Shown: positions 39,926 through 49,468, counted from the stretch's first letter. The stretch is DNA of 64,000 nt from Cytobacillus purgationiresistens (GCF_030813235.1 NZ_JAUSUB010000013.1:1-64000), one strand, 5' to 3'. The notes: generated by a model from the letters alone, not told the origin. Numbers and translations are program-made.

Positions 39926-42871
39926 TCATTGGTTTAACGGTCGTAATGATTCTAAGGTAGTAACTCCTTTTGGGTCAAAACGATACTCGCCAAGAAAGTT
40001 GATATGCTCCCATCCCAATGGAGACACATGTTTTAATAAATCCTCTCGTAACGCTCCTTTACTCCGTGATAGATCCGTTGCTTTTCCTAGATAAACTGTA
40101 TTCCAAACGCTAATCGCATTAATCAGGATGTTCAAAGCACTCGCACGCTGCAATTGATCCTGTAAAGCACGTTCTCTCAGCTCTCCATGTTTACCAAAGA
40201 AAATTGCTCGTGCCAGAGCATTCATTGCTTCTCCTTTGTTTAAACCGCGTTGAATACGGCGACGCATCGATTCGCTTGAGATGTAGTCCAGGATAAAGAT
40301 GGTCTTTTCTATTCGTCCCATCTCTCTAAGTGCCTGGGCAACCTTGTTCTGTCGTGCATAGGAGCCAAGCTTACCCATAATGAGCGCACCGGACACTTTA
40401 CCCTCTCTAATAGAATGTGCCAGATGTAAAACATCATCGTAATTTTCACGTATGACCTTCATATTTATTTGGCCGCGTAGAAGATTCTCCAATTTTGAAA
40501 AGTCTCTAGGTTTTCCGATCACATAGAGCTTTGAGTCTGATAAATCACGAAGACGGGGGGCAAATCGAAATCCCAGTAAATGAGTCAAACCAAATATCTG
40601 ATCTGTATAACCAGCTGTATCCGTATAATGCTCCTCAATTGATAAGTCCGACTCATGATGCAAAAGGCCATCGATGACATGCACTGCATCACGAGCGTTT
40701 GTATTAATAACTTTCGTATAGAACGATGAATATTGATCGCTGACGAATCGATAAATAGTAGCTCCTCTGCCTGATCCGTAATGTGGGTTAGGATCGGCAC
40801 TGAGAGACGAAACTCCTACTTGCACGCGCATACCATCGGATGAAGATGTGCTTCCATCCCCCCAATAAGATGCTAATGATCGGCGATGATGAAAGTTCAC
40901 AAGTGTTGCTTGTGCTCTGTTCATTGCATCATCGTACATTCGCCATTGAGCAGCATTGGCCATTTGATGATACGAGATACCAGGCGTTGCATCAGCCATT
41001 TTTGTTAAGCCAATATTGGTACCCATTGCCATGAGCGATGCCAGAACAATCTGTTTTTCTTCAGCATTAGGTTGACGATTGGTCGAAGCATGGATAAACT
41101 GCTCGTCAAACCCTGTCCAACTTGACACTTCTAAAAGTAGGTCTGTCAGCTTCACTCGTGGCAGCATGCCGTAAAGAGTGGAACTATATTGTTTCGCTTC
41201 TTCTGGTACGTCCTTCTCTAGCCGATGAACATGCAATCTACCCTTTTCTACATTGACTCCTTCAAGTGCATCGATGTTGTCACTAATACATTGCAATCGA
41301 CGTAGGAGAGACGTAGTTCTTTCCTCAAGATAGTCTTCAACACTTAGACCAACGGCTAATCTAGTACCAGTTGCCTGAGTAGATTTCCATTCGTCTTGTG
41401 GTACTAGGTACTCGTCGAAGTCTTTATGTTGTTTGCTTCCGACAATAGAAACATCTCCGGATCTCACATAGTTTCGTAATTCCGTAAGAGCAGCCATTTC
41501 GTAGTAATGCCGGTTAATGGTTCCGTCTTCGTCGAAAACATGCTTTTGCCATCGGTTCGATATGAAATCTAAAGGAGCACCTTCAGGTACTTTTCGTTTT
41601 CCGGTATCGTTCATCTCTCGAATGGTATTGAGCGCTCTTGTCAATGGTTCAGCTGACTTTGTAGAACGAAATTCCAATGCATTTAGTAGGGTAGGTGTGT
41701 ATTTTCGAAGATAATTAAACCGACTTTCTAAAAGATCCAAATAATCATAGTCAAGTGGCCGTGATAGTTTCTTTGCTTCTTCTACAGATTCAACAAACTT
41801 TCCCCACGGCATGACCGTTTCTAGCATAACAAAAGGATCAATACCCTCACCTCGTGCTTTAATAAGAGCAGATCCTAAGTCAGCATAATGAATAACTTTT
41901 TCATTTACAGCTTTGCCGTTTTGTTTCTGAAGCTCCTCTTGTTGTTTTCGTCCTTTTGATTGCAAGGTTAAGATTTGCTTATCGTGGATCTCAAATGCCT
42001 GGTCAACTAAATCTTGACTAAGATCCAATAGGTACGCCACCAATATTGTATATCGTTTTGCTTCATGGAAACGTCGAAAGGATTGTGGCTCGTATCGTGC
42101 GCCAAGGCGCGAGAGCTGTCTTAATCGGTTGGGATGGATCGTTTTAGTATCGATATTTAGTTGCAAGCTCCGTATATAATCTAACCGTTCAATAACCTTT
42201 AAAAAGGCTTCAGGAGAGAATTGTCCTGTCGTTTCTTTTAGCCAACCAAGTTTTGTTTTTCCAGTACCTACCACAGGTTCGATAAGCTTGTCTAGTTTCT
42301 GTTTTTGGTAAGAAGTTAGAGAGACATGGATCTGGCGGTAAATCCGTTCTTCTGCACGGTGACGTGCTTCCCATACGACCCTTTCAATCGTTGTAATGGC
42401 CGGCAGGATTATTTTTGAACGACGCAGCTCGTCTAATGCTGCTCGAATCAAATGAATAGCATTCCCGTTTTCCAGCGCCAGCTTAAATAAGTACTTCAAC
42501 AATCGTCGATAATCGCTCGTTGTAAACGTGGTAAATCCATATTCCTTACGGATTTCTTTCAGATGATCCCATAGAGTGTTTCCCCTTCGGGCATATAAGG
42601 AAAATACTCCTGGCTCAATATCCAACTGTTTTGCCAAATAGTCAAGCAAGAAGTCGGGGATCTCCTTTATATCAGTTAAGCTCCATCCTGGATAACGGAG
42701 TAGTGCTAATTGGACAGCAAAGCCTAACCGGTTGTAGTCTCGTCGGTGACGATTTATGATTTCCAAATCATGTTGCGAGAAGGTATAGTAAGTAGCAAGC
42801 TCCCATTCACCATTGGGAGGGGTCATCCATTCTTGTCGCTGGTCTGTTGTAAGAAGTTCTTTACCGCGCAA
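39926..42871 (-). CDS. tnpA: Tn3-family transposase TnpA (981 aa)
   Basis: The TTG start follows AAGGAG with 8-9 bases and overlaps tnpR by 49 bp. Full family length. The N-terminal DNA-binding half begins LLTTDQRQEWMTPPNGEWEL. The C-terminal DDE domain includes DGSTSSSDGMRVQVGVSSLS (first Asp), HYTDTAGYTDQIFGLTHLLG (second Asp region) and a final Glu near LNKGEAMNALARAIFFGKHG. It catalyses replicative transposition of the 39827-49468 element and appears intact. It is closely related to the older tnpA it interrupts. Confidence 0.95.
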   Translation of the reverse strand: MRGKELLTTDQRQEWMTPPNGEWELATYYTFSQHDLEIINRHRRDYNRLGFAVQLALLRYPGWSLTDIKEIPDFLLDYLAKQLDIEPGVFSLYARRGNTLWDHLKEIRKEYGFTTFTTSDYRRLLKYLFKLALENGNAIHLIRAALDELRRSKIILPAITTIERVVWEARHRAEERIYRQIHVSLTSYQKQKLDKLIEPVVGTGKTKLGWLKETTGQFSPEAFLKVIERLDYIRSLQLNIDTKTIHPNRLRQLSRLGARYEPQSFRRFHEAKRYTILVAYLLDLSQDLVDQAFEIHDKQILTLQSKGRKQQEELQKQNGKAVNEKVIHYADLGSALIKARGEGIDPFVMLETVMPWGKFVESVEEAKKLSRPLDYDYLDLLESRFNYLRKYTPTLLNALEFRSTKSAEPLTRALNTIREMNDTGKRKVPEGAPLDFISNRWQKHVFDEDGTINRHYYEMAALTELRNYVRSGDVSIVGSKQHKDFDEYLVPQDEWKSTQATGTRLAVGLSVEDYLEERTTSLLRRLQCISDNIDALEGVNVEKGRLHVHRLEKDVPEEAKQYSSTLYGMLPRVKLTDLLLEVSSWTGFDEQFIHASTNRQPNAEEKQIVLASLMAMGTNIGLTKMADATPGISYHQMANAAQWRMYDDAMNRAQATLVNFHHRRSLASYWGDGSTSSSDGMRVQVGVSSLSADPNPHYGSGRGATIYRFVSDQYSSFYTKVINTNARDAVHVIDGLLHHESDLSIEEHYTDTAGYTDQIFGLTHLLGFRFAPRLRDLSDSKLYVIGKPRDFSKLENLLRGQINMKVIRENYDDVLHLAHSIREGKVSGALIMGKLGSYARQNKVAQALREMGRIEKTIFILDYISSESMRRRIQRGLNKGEAMNALARAIFFGKHGELRERALQDQLQRASALNILINAISVWNTVYLGKATDLSRSKGALREDLLKHVSPLGWEHINFLGEYRFDPKGVTTLESLRPLNQ

Positions 42872-43488
42872 GGTATCTGCTCCTTTCTTTGATTTTCATA
42901 CTCCTTTACACGTCGATAAAAAGTATTTGGCTTTAAATCAAGACGCTTCATTCCTTCCGTCGCAGTGATTGATCCAGATTTCCACTCATCATACACCCGA
43001 ATAAAATCTGCATTAATCTCGTACTTACGTCGCCCAAATCTCACACCCTTCTTCTTTGCCACTTCAATTCCTTCGGCTTGCCGTTGCTTATTTTTTTTAC
43101 GTTCTTGCTCGGCTACATAAGAAAGCAGGCTTAAAAATTGGTCCTCCATTAACTTTCCAAGATCGCCCATTCTTCGGAATTTTCGGCTATCAAAAAGCGT
43201 CTCATTTTCTAGTACCACGATATCTGCGTTTAGCTGCCGTGTAATATACTTCCACTCTCGAATAATACCATCATAGTCCCGACCTAATCGGTCCAGTGCA
43301 TCAAGATATATCAAATCCCCTTCGCGAATGATTAAAAGCATCGCCTGATACTGCGGCCGATTAAAATCTTTTCCACTTTGCTTGTCAATAAAGATATAAC
43401 GTTCTTCAATTCCAAGTTCACGGAATTTTTTAAGCTGCCGTTCTGGATTTTGATCCTTAGCAGAAACGCGAGCGTACCCTAGTTTCAA
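42823..43488 (-). CDS. tnpR: Tn3-family resolvase TnpR, serine recombinase (221 aa)
   Basis: TTG at 43488 lies 9 bases after AGGAG; an earlier TTG at 43497 abuts that site. KLGYARVSAKDQNPERQLKK has the catalytic Ser. LIYLDALDRLGRDYDGII and the E-helix follow, then RFGRRKYEINADFIRVYDEW with the C-terminal helix-turn-helix (TATEGMKRLDLKPNTFYRRV). It resolves cointegrates at the adjacent res site. Intact. Confidence 0.94.
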   Translation of the reverse strand: MKLGYARVSAKDQNPERQLKKFRELGIEERYIFIDKQSGKDFNRPQYQAMLLIIREGDLIYLDALDRLGRDYDGIIREWKYITRQLNADIVVLENETLFDSRKFRRMGDLGKLMEDQFLSLLSYVAEQERKKNKQRQAEGIEVAKKKGVRFGRRKYEINADFIRVYDEWKSGSITATEGMKRLDLKPNTFYRRVKEYENQRKEQIPCAVKNFLQQTSDKNG

Positions 43489-43509
43489 AAATATCAACTC
43501 CTAAACTAT

Positions 43510-43630
43510 TAAACTATGTCAAAAAGTATATCAACAAAATGAAATGTTTCAAAATAAAAAAGCACACTTTTTGACACACAGAATATTATCTGTTTTCCAA
43601 CGTGTCATAAAGTATACTTTTTGACAGTAA
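43510..43630. other. res site of the Tn3-family transposon
   Basis: Between tnpR and the passengers lie repeated TGTCA-AAAAGTATA-type half-sites. A nearly perfect palindrome occupies 43603-43626 (TGTCATAAAGTATAC and its partner, centre GTATAC), the likely crossover site I. A half-site TGTCAAAAAGTATA starts at 43519, and ACTTTTTGACA at 43566-43576 gives the others. Confidence 0.75.
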
Positions 43631-43961
43631 CCATAATATGAAAAATACCTTACATTACTGTTGTTAAATGACAATAAAGATATTTAAACCAGTAAATAAA
43701 TACATTATTAGCGTTGTTTAAAAACGTTATTAGGTTACCTTTGTAAGATTAATACAGGAAATAGAGGTTGCATAAAACCAATTTTTTATGTAGTAAGAGG
43801 ATTCTGAAGAAGCTTGAAACGTTGATTTTATCAACGATGTATTTTTAAATAAGAACCTTGTATATCCGTTTAATGGATGTTACATAATAAAACCGATAAA
43901 TCACATAATATTAAAAAAAGAGTATATATTTGAGGTTATAATAAATGATAGATCCTTGGAG

Positions 43962-44160
43962 ATGTTAGTATCGAATGATTTATTAGTAGATATTTACCGT
44001 AACGCTGTTGAGCGAAAAGTTAATAATGGTCTCATTCAAACATCCTTTAATGAAATTTAAAAAAGAAATTTAAGAATTAATAGACCTAGTGAATTACAAC
44101 AGCTACTCGGGGCTTACGGAATCTGTCAGAGCCGATGTAGGAATGATGTTTATAAGTAAC
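43962..44160 (+). pseudogene. Sda-like checkpoint protein remnant with a nonsense codon
   Basis: MLVSNDLLVDIYRNAVERKV then NNGLIQTSFNEI, TAA at 44058, then in frame KRNLRINRPSELQQLLGAYG. Sda proteins (46-52 aa, inhibitors of the sporulation kinase KinA) read L-S-[DN]-E-L-L-[IV]-[DE]-x-Y-x-x-A and end F-I-x-L-L-x-x-E-I-x-x-R, which the first part resembles. AAA to TAA would give the stop. Family call moderate. Confidence 0.4.
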
Positions 44161-44294
44161 TAATAACGAAAGTAACCTTTCCTTAACATTAGGAAATACT
44201 TGAGTAATAGGAAATTTCTGAATTTTATTATTGTGCTCTTTTTATTATAAGGAAACAAAAAAACTGAAATGGAACAACCGTTTGATACACTGTT

Positions 44295-44462
44295 CTATCG
44301 TTGTTGATTGTCATTTTCTTGTTTTTTTGAATTGTTAGCAGCTGAATGGGGATCAACTGGGTCAATAGTATGTTTATATTGGTATGCTTTCGATGTAGTG
44401 GTTAAACTTAATATTAAGATAATAAAGATAATGACTAAGCTTACAATCAAAAAATTCGCCAT
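44295..44462 (-). CDS. ytzI-like: YtzI-like small membrane protein (55 aa)
   Basis: ATG at 44462 follows GAGGAGGAACTATAAAA. One hydrophobic helix (NFLIVSLVIIFIILILSLTT) is followed by KAYQYKHTIDPVDPH, which matches the KxYxYKHTxDP pattern of Bacillus YtzI, a small membrane protein of unknown function. A decayed second copy is at about 45653-45760 in the same transposon. Confidence 0.65.
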   Translation of the reverse strand: MANFLIVSLVIIFIILILSLTTTSKAYQYKHTIDPVDPHSAANNSKKQENDNQQR

Positions 44463-44535
44463 TTTTATAGTTCCTCCTCAAATATTTATATAACTAAATG
44501 ATTTTATTTATAAATTTACATGACCTTACTATCTT

Positions 44536-44994
44536 CTATATAAAGTTTTCTGAATTTCTAAGATCAAAATCTAGGTTCAACTTTCTTTCTAACTTATCTA
44601 TATTTCCTCCCTCTTTTACAAACAATTCTAACTTTTCAGCCATCAGTTTTCCTATTTTACTATCTAACTGTTCATGATTAAGTAATGATTTTATTTTTAT
44701 TGTTTCTGGGGTGTTATCCCTACGGAACCATTGTCCAGGGACCTGTTCCCATAAGTTTTCCCACTCATCTAACAATTCAATTTCATTTAAAAAGAATTTT
44801 TGTAAACCACATAACCAAGCAGTACAACTAGTATTTCTTTTTTGGCACCCTAAACCGTCTTTTAAAAGCTCACACCCTTGACAACAAGAGTTCCCACTTT
44901 TTATACAAACCTCACAAATATAATGTGACCCAACTAATTGAAGTACCTTCAATCCATATTGGATAATGTCTTCTCTTTTTATTTCTATACTCAA
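44536..44994 (-). CDS. Cysteine-rich hypothetical protein (152 aa)
   Basis: ATG at 44994, preceded by GAATAAGTTGAGT without a strong ribosome binding site. Residues about 25-65 contain nine Cys (ICEVCIKSGNSCCQGCELLK, CQKRNTSCTAWLC), a spacing that could bind an iron-sulfur cluster or zinc, recalling YkgJ-type CxxCxxxCC motifs. The C-terminal half is helical and charged. A passenger of the Tn3 transposon. Function unknown. Confidence 0.7.
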   Translation of the reverse strand: MSIEIKREDIIQYGLKVLQLVGSHYICEVCIKSGNSCCQGCELLKDGLGCQKRNTSCTAWLCGLQKFFLNEIELLDEWENLWEQVPGQWFRRDNTPETIKIKSLLNHEQLDSKIGKLMAEKLELFVKEGGNIDKLERKLNLDFDLRNSENFI

Positions 44995-45142
44995 CTTATT
45001 CGCTCCATCCGCAATTAAATTTCTCCCTTAGATTAACCAATTTTTTACCCAATCCGACCATGGCAAACAGGTAACTATGTATCCATCCACGTACCTATGA
45101 ACGTTATTCTGCCCACATTGTCCACCTCTTAGTTCTGCCCAT

Positions 45143-45346
45143 TTAGTATAATTTTCTAGTATGCCTTGTGCCCCGCATCCAAATATGTCCTTCCCCCTCT
45201 AAGTTTATCCAAACATAGTGACCTATTTTTTCTATAGCTACTACCTTACCTATTTTTTCGACATTAGGTTCATGATAAATGACCTCAACTAGATCACCTA
45301 TAACAACCTTGTTCCCGTCTTTATCCTTGTAAGATTTTATGTCCAT
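45143..45346 (-). CDS. Small beta-barrel (KOW/SH3-like) hypothetical protein (67 aa)
   Basis: ATG at 45346 follows GGATGGTGGGGAA. MDIKSYKDKDGNKVVIGDLV...KIGKVVAIEKIGHYVWINLE is a short all-beta pattern of KOW/SH3-like domains. Downstream (45020-45140) another frame reads WAELRGGQCGQNNVHRYVDG YIVTCLPW, probably a remnant. Family not assigned. Confidence 0.55.
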   Translation of the reverse strand: MDIKSYKDKDGNKVVIGDLVEVIYHEPNVEKIGKVVAIEKIGHYVWINLEGEGHIWMRGTRHTRKLY

Positions 45347-45922
45347 TTCCCCACCATCCTTACTAGTAATTCTATCTTTCTATAAAGGGGGATATTTCCT
45401 ATTTCCATTAATTATGTTCTTAGGCTGGTGCTTGGACATAATGAGAGCACAGGTAAAAAGGAAGTCAATTAGTTCCAAAAAGTGCAATAGGTATTTAAAA
45501 TATTCCTTAACTTAAGCAAAACACTCAGTAAGTACCTTCAAAAACTACTTTGTTTATTATATAGGCGTTCAGCAGTAGGAGCAGGTATTGTAGTCTCTTA
45601 TCCAATGTTGAAAAGCAATAATTATATTACGAAAAGAGAAAAGACACATACTCTACCGTTGTTCTACTTTTTGTTCTTGTACTTTTTCGATTGTTCGTTT
45701 GAGATTAATTGGGTTAATAGTATGTTTAAAATACCGTTGGATAAAATATATAAAATTTTATATATTGTGTTATTAAACAAAACCCTTGCTCCTATTCTCA
45801 TGTATTTCACCTCAAAAATTCCTTTTGACATAATTAAGGAAACAGTGTAAATTCATATCATAATATATTCAAATAATCAGATATAGAGATATGCAAATAT
45901 TATAAACGAAGAAGGGTTGGTT
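45347..45922. other. Mostly noncoding stretch before the SulP gene, with a decayed ytzI-like copy
   Basis: On the minus strand 45760-45653 reads YFKHTINPINLKRTIEKVQE QKVEQR before a stop. It is similar to the end of the YtzI-like protein at 44295 but without a usable start. No other gene is visible; the last 80 bp before 45923 should hold the SulP promoter. Confidence 0.45.
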
Positions 45923-47683
45923 ATGCAACATAAATGGTTTTTTACTGGGAGATATAATGGGTATTCTTTACCGAATTTTCAAAAAGACCTATTGTCTGGT
46001 CTAGTCGTTGGTGTCATTGCTATACCTTTGGGTATGGCGTTTGCAATTGCTTCTGGTGTTAAACCCGAATATGGAATATATACTACAATTATTGCAGGTA
46101 TTTTAATTTCACTATTTGGTGGGTCAAGGTATCAAATTGGTGGACCTACAGGAGCCTTTATTCCTATTTTATTTGGAATAGTCATGACTTATGGATATGA
46201 AAACTTATTAATTGCTGGATTTTTTGCAGGTATTATCCTATTTTTAATGGGGATTTTTAAACTTGGTTCATTAATTAAATTCATTCCAAGGCCAGTGACT
46301 ATAGGCTTCACATCAGGAATAGCCGTCATTATTTTTGTGGGTCAGATTGCTAATTTTCTAGGCCTTACAGGGGTAGAAAAACATGAAACCTTTTTAAGTA
46401 ATATCAGAGAAATTATCATTCACATTCATTCTATTAATTTTTATAGTGTATTAACTGCTGGAATATGCCTTATTGCGGTCTTGTTAACGCCAAAATTTTC
46501 CCCGAAGGTTCCAGGACCACTAATAGGATTATTATTTTCTACAGTGATAGCCAGCATATTTTATCCTAATCAAATAGCCACAATTGGCTCAACATTTGGT
46601 GAGATTCCAAGTGCCTTACCTCATTTTAAGGTACCTGAAATGACCTTTGAACGCGTGCAACAATTAATTGGGCCAGCTTTTGTAATTGCATTGCTTGGGG
46701 GTATCGAATCTTTATTATCTGCAGTGGTCGCTGATGGTATGACAAATAGTAAGCATAATAGTAATCGAGAATTAATTGGTCAAGGTATCGCTAATATGAT
46801 TACTCCTTTATTTGGTGGAATTCCTGCAACAGGAGCCATAGCCAGAACAGCGACAAATATCAAAAATGGTGCGTTCTCGCCATTTTCCGGAATGATTCAT
46901 GGAATTGTCGTTTTGTTAGTATTAGTACTTCTTGCTCCTTATGCTTCAAGTATCCCATTAGCCAGTATGGCCCCTATCTTAATGGTTGTAGCGTGGAACA
47001 TGAGTGAGAGGCATGTATTTTATCACGTGTTAAAAACAAAAACGGAAGATTCACTTGTTCTAGTTGTTACTTTTTTATTAACGGTTTTTGTTAATCTTAC
47101 AGTTGCTGTTGAAATAGGTCTTTTATTAGCAGTGGTTTTATTTACAAAAAGAATGAGCGATATTACGGTAACAGTCAAGGCACTACCTAACCCAAACAAT
47201 AAACATGAAAAGATGGAATCTAAAATGGTGACAGATGCTCGTGACTGTCCTCAAATTAGTATTTATAATGTAGAAGGTCCTTTATTTTTTGGGACTGCTC
47301 AAGCGTTTGAGCACTCAATAATGAATACGATCAACTACAAACCGAGAGTTTTACTCTTAAGAATGGGAAAAGTCCCTTTTATGGATACAACGGGTGAATC
47401 TTATTTATCAAGTATCGTAAAGGATTTTTCCAAACACGGGGTTGTATTGATATCTGGTATTAAACCTCAACCTAAAAGCGTTCTAGTAAAAACAGGTTTA
47501 TTTGAATATATAGGAGAAGGGCGTTTTTTTGATCGTACTGGAAATGCAATAGATTTTGCACTTGAACATCTAAATAAGGACAAATGTCTTGGATGCAAAC
47601 ATTTTGCTTTTAGGGAATGTACAGTCTTTTCGGGTGCACATGAGAACATTGAAAAAAAAGGAAAAGTAGTTACGACATCTTAA
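45923..47683 (+). CDS. SulP-family anion transporter with STAS domain (586 aa)
   Basis: ATG at 45923 follows GAAGGG; the TTG at 45917 overlaps that site. The SLC26/SulP core has LSGLVVGVIAIPLGMAFAIA (family signature) and GPTGAFIPILFGIVMTYG, and about 12 membrane segments up to residue 400. A STAS domain starts near residue 445 (CPQISIYNVEGPLFFGTAQA) with the switch serine/threonine region MDTTGE. The C-terminal tail has a Cys pair (CLGCKHFAFREC) not usual in the family. Substrates in the family are sulfate, bicarbonate or dicarboxylates; here it is unknown. It is followed directly by an arsR gene, suggesting metal- or redox-linked control. Confidence 0.92.
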   Translation: MQHKWFFTGRYNGYSLPNFQKDLLSGLVVGVIAIPLGMAFAIASGVKPEYGIYTTIIAGILISLFGGSRYQIGGPTGAFIPILFGIVMTYGYENLLIAGFFAGIILFLMGIFKLGSLIKFIPRPVTIGFTSGIAVIIFVGQIANFLGLTGVEKHETFLSNIREIIIHIHSINFYSVLTAGICLIAVLLTPKFSPKVPGPLIGLLFSTVIASIFYPNQIATIGSTFGEIPSALPHFKVPEMTFERVQQLIGPAFVIALLGGIESLLSAVVADGMTNSKHNSNRELIGQGIANMITPLFGGIPATGAIARTATNIKNGAFSPFSGMIHGIVVLLVLVLLAPYASSIPLASMAPILMVVAWNMSERHVFYHVLKTKTEDSLVLVVTFLLTVFVNLTVAVEIGLLLAVVLFTKRMSDITVTVKALPNPNNKHEKMESKMVTDARDCPQISIYNVEGPLFFGTAQAFEHSIMNTINYKPRVLLLRMGKVPFMDTTGESYLSSIVKDFSKHGVVLISGIKPQPKSVLVKTGLFEYIGEGRFFDRTGNAIDFALEHLNKDKCLGCKHFAFRECTVFSGAHENIEKKGKVVTTS

Positions 47684-47710
47684 TTGTATCTAGAAAGAGA
47701 GGGAAATAAA

Positions 47711-48049
47711 TTGAACTTAGAAATGCAACGGTTTAAAGCTGAATTTTTTAAAGCTCTTGCTCATCCACTTAGAATAAGAATTCTTGAACTTTTAGCTGAC
47801 GGAGACAAAAATGTAAATGAAATTCAAAATCTTGTAGGAAGTGAAGGTTCGGCAGTATCGCAGCAATTAACAGTCTTGAGAGCAAAAAATATAGTTACAG
47901 GTACCAAAGATGGTAATCGGGTCGTTTATTCCTTAAGAGATCCTATGATTATTGAGTTGCTCAGTGTTGCTCGTCAAATTTTTAATAATCACCTTGTTGA
48001 TACGATAACAATGTTAGATAAATTCAATGATACAGATAATGAGGAATAG
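47711..48049 (+). CDS. ArsR/SmtB-family regulator (112 aa)
   Basis: TTG at 47711 follows GAGGG at 7 bases. FFKALAHPLRIRILELLADG is the family opening, with NEIQNLVGSEGSAVSQQLTV as the recognition helix. No metal-binding Cys pair (CxC) is visible, so it may sense something other than thiophilic metals. It lies 28 bp after the sulP gene and is probably cotranscribed with it. SulP/ArsR pairs occur in other Firmicutes. Confidence 0.9.
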   Translation: MNLEMQRFKAEFFKALAHPLRIRILELLADGDKNVNEIQNLVGSEGSAVSQQLTVLRAKNIVTGTKDGNRVVYSLRDPMIIELLSVARQIFNNHLVDTITMLDKFNDTDNEE

Positions 48050-48251
48050 AAAAAAAGAAAAGGATAACCTTTTCTTCAAATTTGAAAAGAGTTTAAATGA
48101 ATTTCATCTAATTCAAGAGATCATGACAGGATATAATCATATAAGGAACTCGCTTTCAAGTTCGTAATTGCTATTCTTACGAAGTTTTAAAAAAGGAAAT
48201 TGAAATTAACTCTCATATAGAATTAACAATAATGAATGGAGGAAAGAAATT

Positions 48252-48596
48252 ATGGTTAATGTGCCAAATTGCCCAAAATGTAGTTCAGAATACACTTACG
48301 AAGACGGAAGTCTTTTTGTTTGTCCAGAATGTGCTCATGAGTGGACTTTATTAGAAAAAGAAAATGATAATAGTGAAGATAAAAAGATTTTCAAAGATGC
48401 AAATGGAAATGTCTTAAATGATGGTGATTCTGTAACAGTTATCAAAGACCTTAAAGTAAAAGGAAGTTCATTAGTCGTAAAAATAGGTACAAAAGTTAAA
48501 AATATACGTTTAGTTGACGGAGATCATGATATTGATTGTAAAATTGATGGTATTGGAGCTATGCAATTAAAATCTGAATTTGTTAAAAAGATATAA
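48252..48596 (+). CDS. PhnA/YjdM-family zinc-ribbon protein (114 aa)
   Basis: ATG at 48252 follows GGAGGAAAG. The N-terminal ribbon CPKC...CPEC (residues 7-27), then the conserved [27 protein letters not shown] and a C-terminal [10 protein letters not shown], identify the PhnA/YjdM family. Despite the name its role in phosphonate use is not established. A passenger of the transposon. Confidence 0.92.
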   Translation: MVNVPNCPKCSSEYTYEDGSLFVCPECAHEWTLLEKENDNSEDKKIFKDANGNVLNDGDSVTVIKDLKVKGSSLVVKIGTKVKNIRLVDGDHDIDCKIDGIGAMQLKSEFVKKI

Positions 48597-48635
48597 ATGT
48601 TTCTAAAGGGTATCATTTGAAAAAGGTGTGAAAAA

Positions 48636-48896
48636 ATGGAGACACAAATTTCATCAACCTTCTACTATATAAAAACTAAAGACGAAATCGGGGATACTAT
48701 AAGAACAGCTGTTTTTAAGCTTAAAAATGGATTATTTCACGCGTATTCTTCTTATGATCAAAAAGATGATAAAAAAATTATTGGTTTTGGTGAGAGTGAA
48801 AATGATAAAACAGCTATAAATTTATCAAAACAAGACCTAAGAAAAGAATGGGAAGCAAAAAAAGGCATAAATTTTTTGGATCATACCCTTTATTAA
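48636..48896 (+). CDS. Hypothetical protein (86 aa)
   Basis: ATG at 48636 follows AAGGTGTG. METQISSTFYYIKTKDEIGD and KLKNGLFHAYSSYDQKDDKK suggest a small beta-sheet followed by a helix (SKQDLRKEWEAKKG). No family is recognised. It lies 36 bp after the phnA-like gene and ends in a terminator. Confidence 0.65.
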   Translation: METQISSTFYYIKTKDEIGDTIRTAVFKLKNGLFHAYSSYDQKDDKKIIGFGESENDKTAINLSKQDLRKEWEAKKGINFLDHTLY

Positions 48897-48917
48897 AATT
48901 TTTAATAAAGGGTATTT
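48882..48917. terminator. Terminator at the end of the passenger operon
   Basis: ATACCCTTTATTAAAA / TTTTAATAAAGGGTAT, a palindrome overlapping the stop codon of the 48636-48896 gene and followed by TTTTAG. Confidence 0.75.
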
Positions 48918-49468
48918 TAGTCAGTCTTCTATACTATTCCATAATCAGGCGCTTATCTACAGTATGTTTTTCTACCGTATCTAACGTATGTAATGATACA
49001 AAAACGACCAGATTTCTATCTATGTGGAAACATTATATACTGATATTTCTTATAGTATTCAACGTATCCAAAGGTATGGGGAAATAGACTTGGGTAACTG
49101 GAGAAAGAAACAACCTTGAAGTTTAGTGTGGAAGTGTACTTCTTCCAGATTAAACTTCAAGGACAGTAAGCGTTAGCGCGGTAGGTGTGATAGATAGGCT
49201 CGTTGCCTGATGGAAAACATACTAAGCCTAAAGTATCAATTGTACCCACTGGGGGCTCAAGTCACGTCCTTAATACGTGTATCTATGACTACATGTAATC
49301 AACGATAAAAGGTGCATTCTTTCAACTTTTATGAGCTGATACTGTAGATAACTACCCAATCGTTGAATAATTAAATCCCAATTTCTCATTTAAATCACTG
49401 AGAGATTGGGATTTTTAATACTGGAATATCCTTAACGTTGTAAATCCGCGTTTTGCTGGCGGTACCCC
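48918..49468. other. Noncoding right end of the Tn3 transposon
   Basis: Contains CCTTGAAGTTTA...TAAACTTCAAGG (49114-49161), a hairpin TCCCAATTTCTCA...GAGAGATTGGGA (49375-49408) with a T-run, and the right terminal repeat ending at 49468. No gene is seen. Confidence 0.6.

Larger units (their letters stand above)
39827..49468. mobile_element. Complete Tn3-family transposon (9,642 bp) with passenger genes
   Basis: Terminal inverted repeats start GGGGTACCACCAGTAAAACG at the left and GGGGTACCGCCAGCAAAACG at the right (complement), agreeing at 37 of 39 positions. The 5 bp TTTTA flanks both ends (39822-39826, 49469-49473). Inside are tnpA, tnpR and res on the left. To the right are passenger genes: an sda-like remnant, ytzI-like peptide, Cys-rich protein, SulP transporter, ArsR regulator and a PhnA-like protein. 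The empty site reads through as an intact tnpA codon frame. Confidence 0.93.

Noticed and set aside
44308..44493. 61-codon plus-strand frame
   Set aside because: Antisense to the YtzI-like gene 44295-44462, which has a strong ribosome binding site and family motif.
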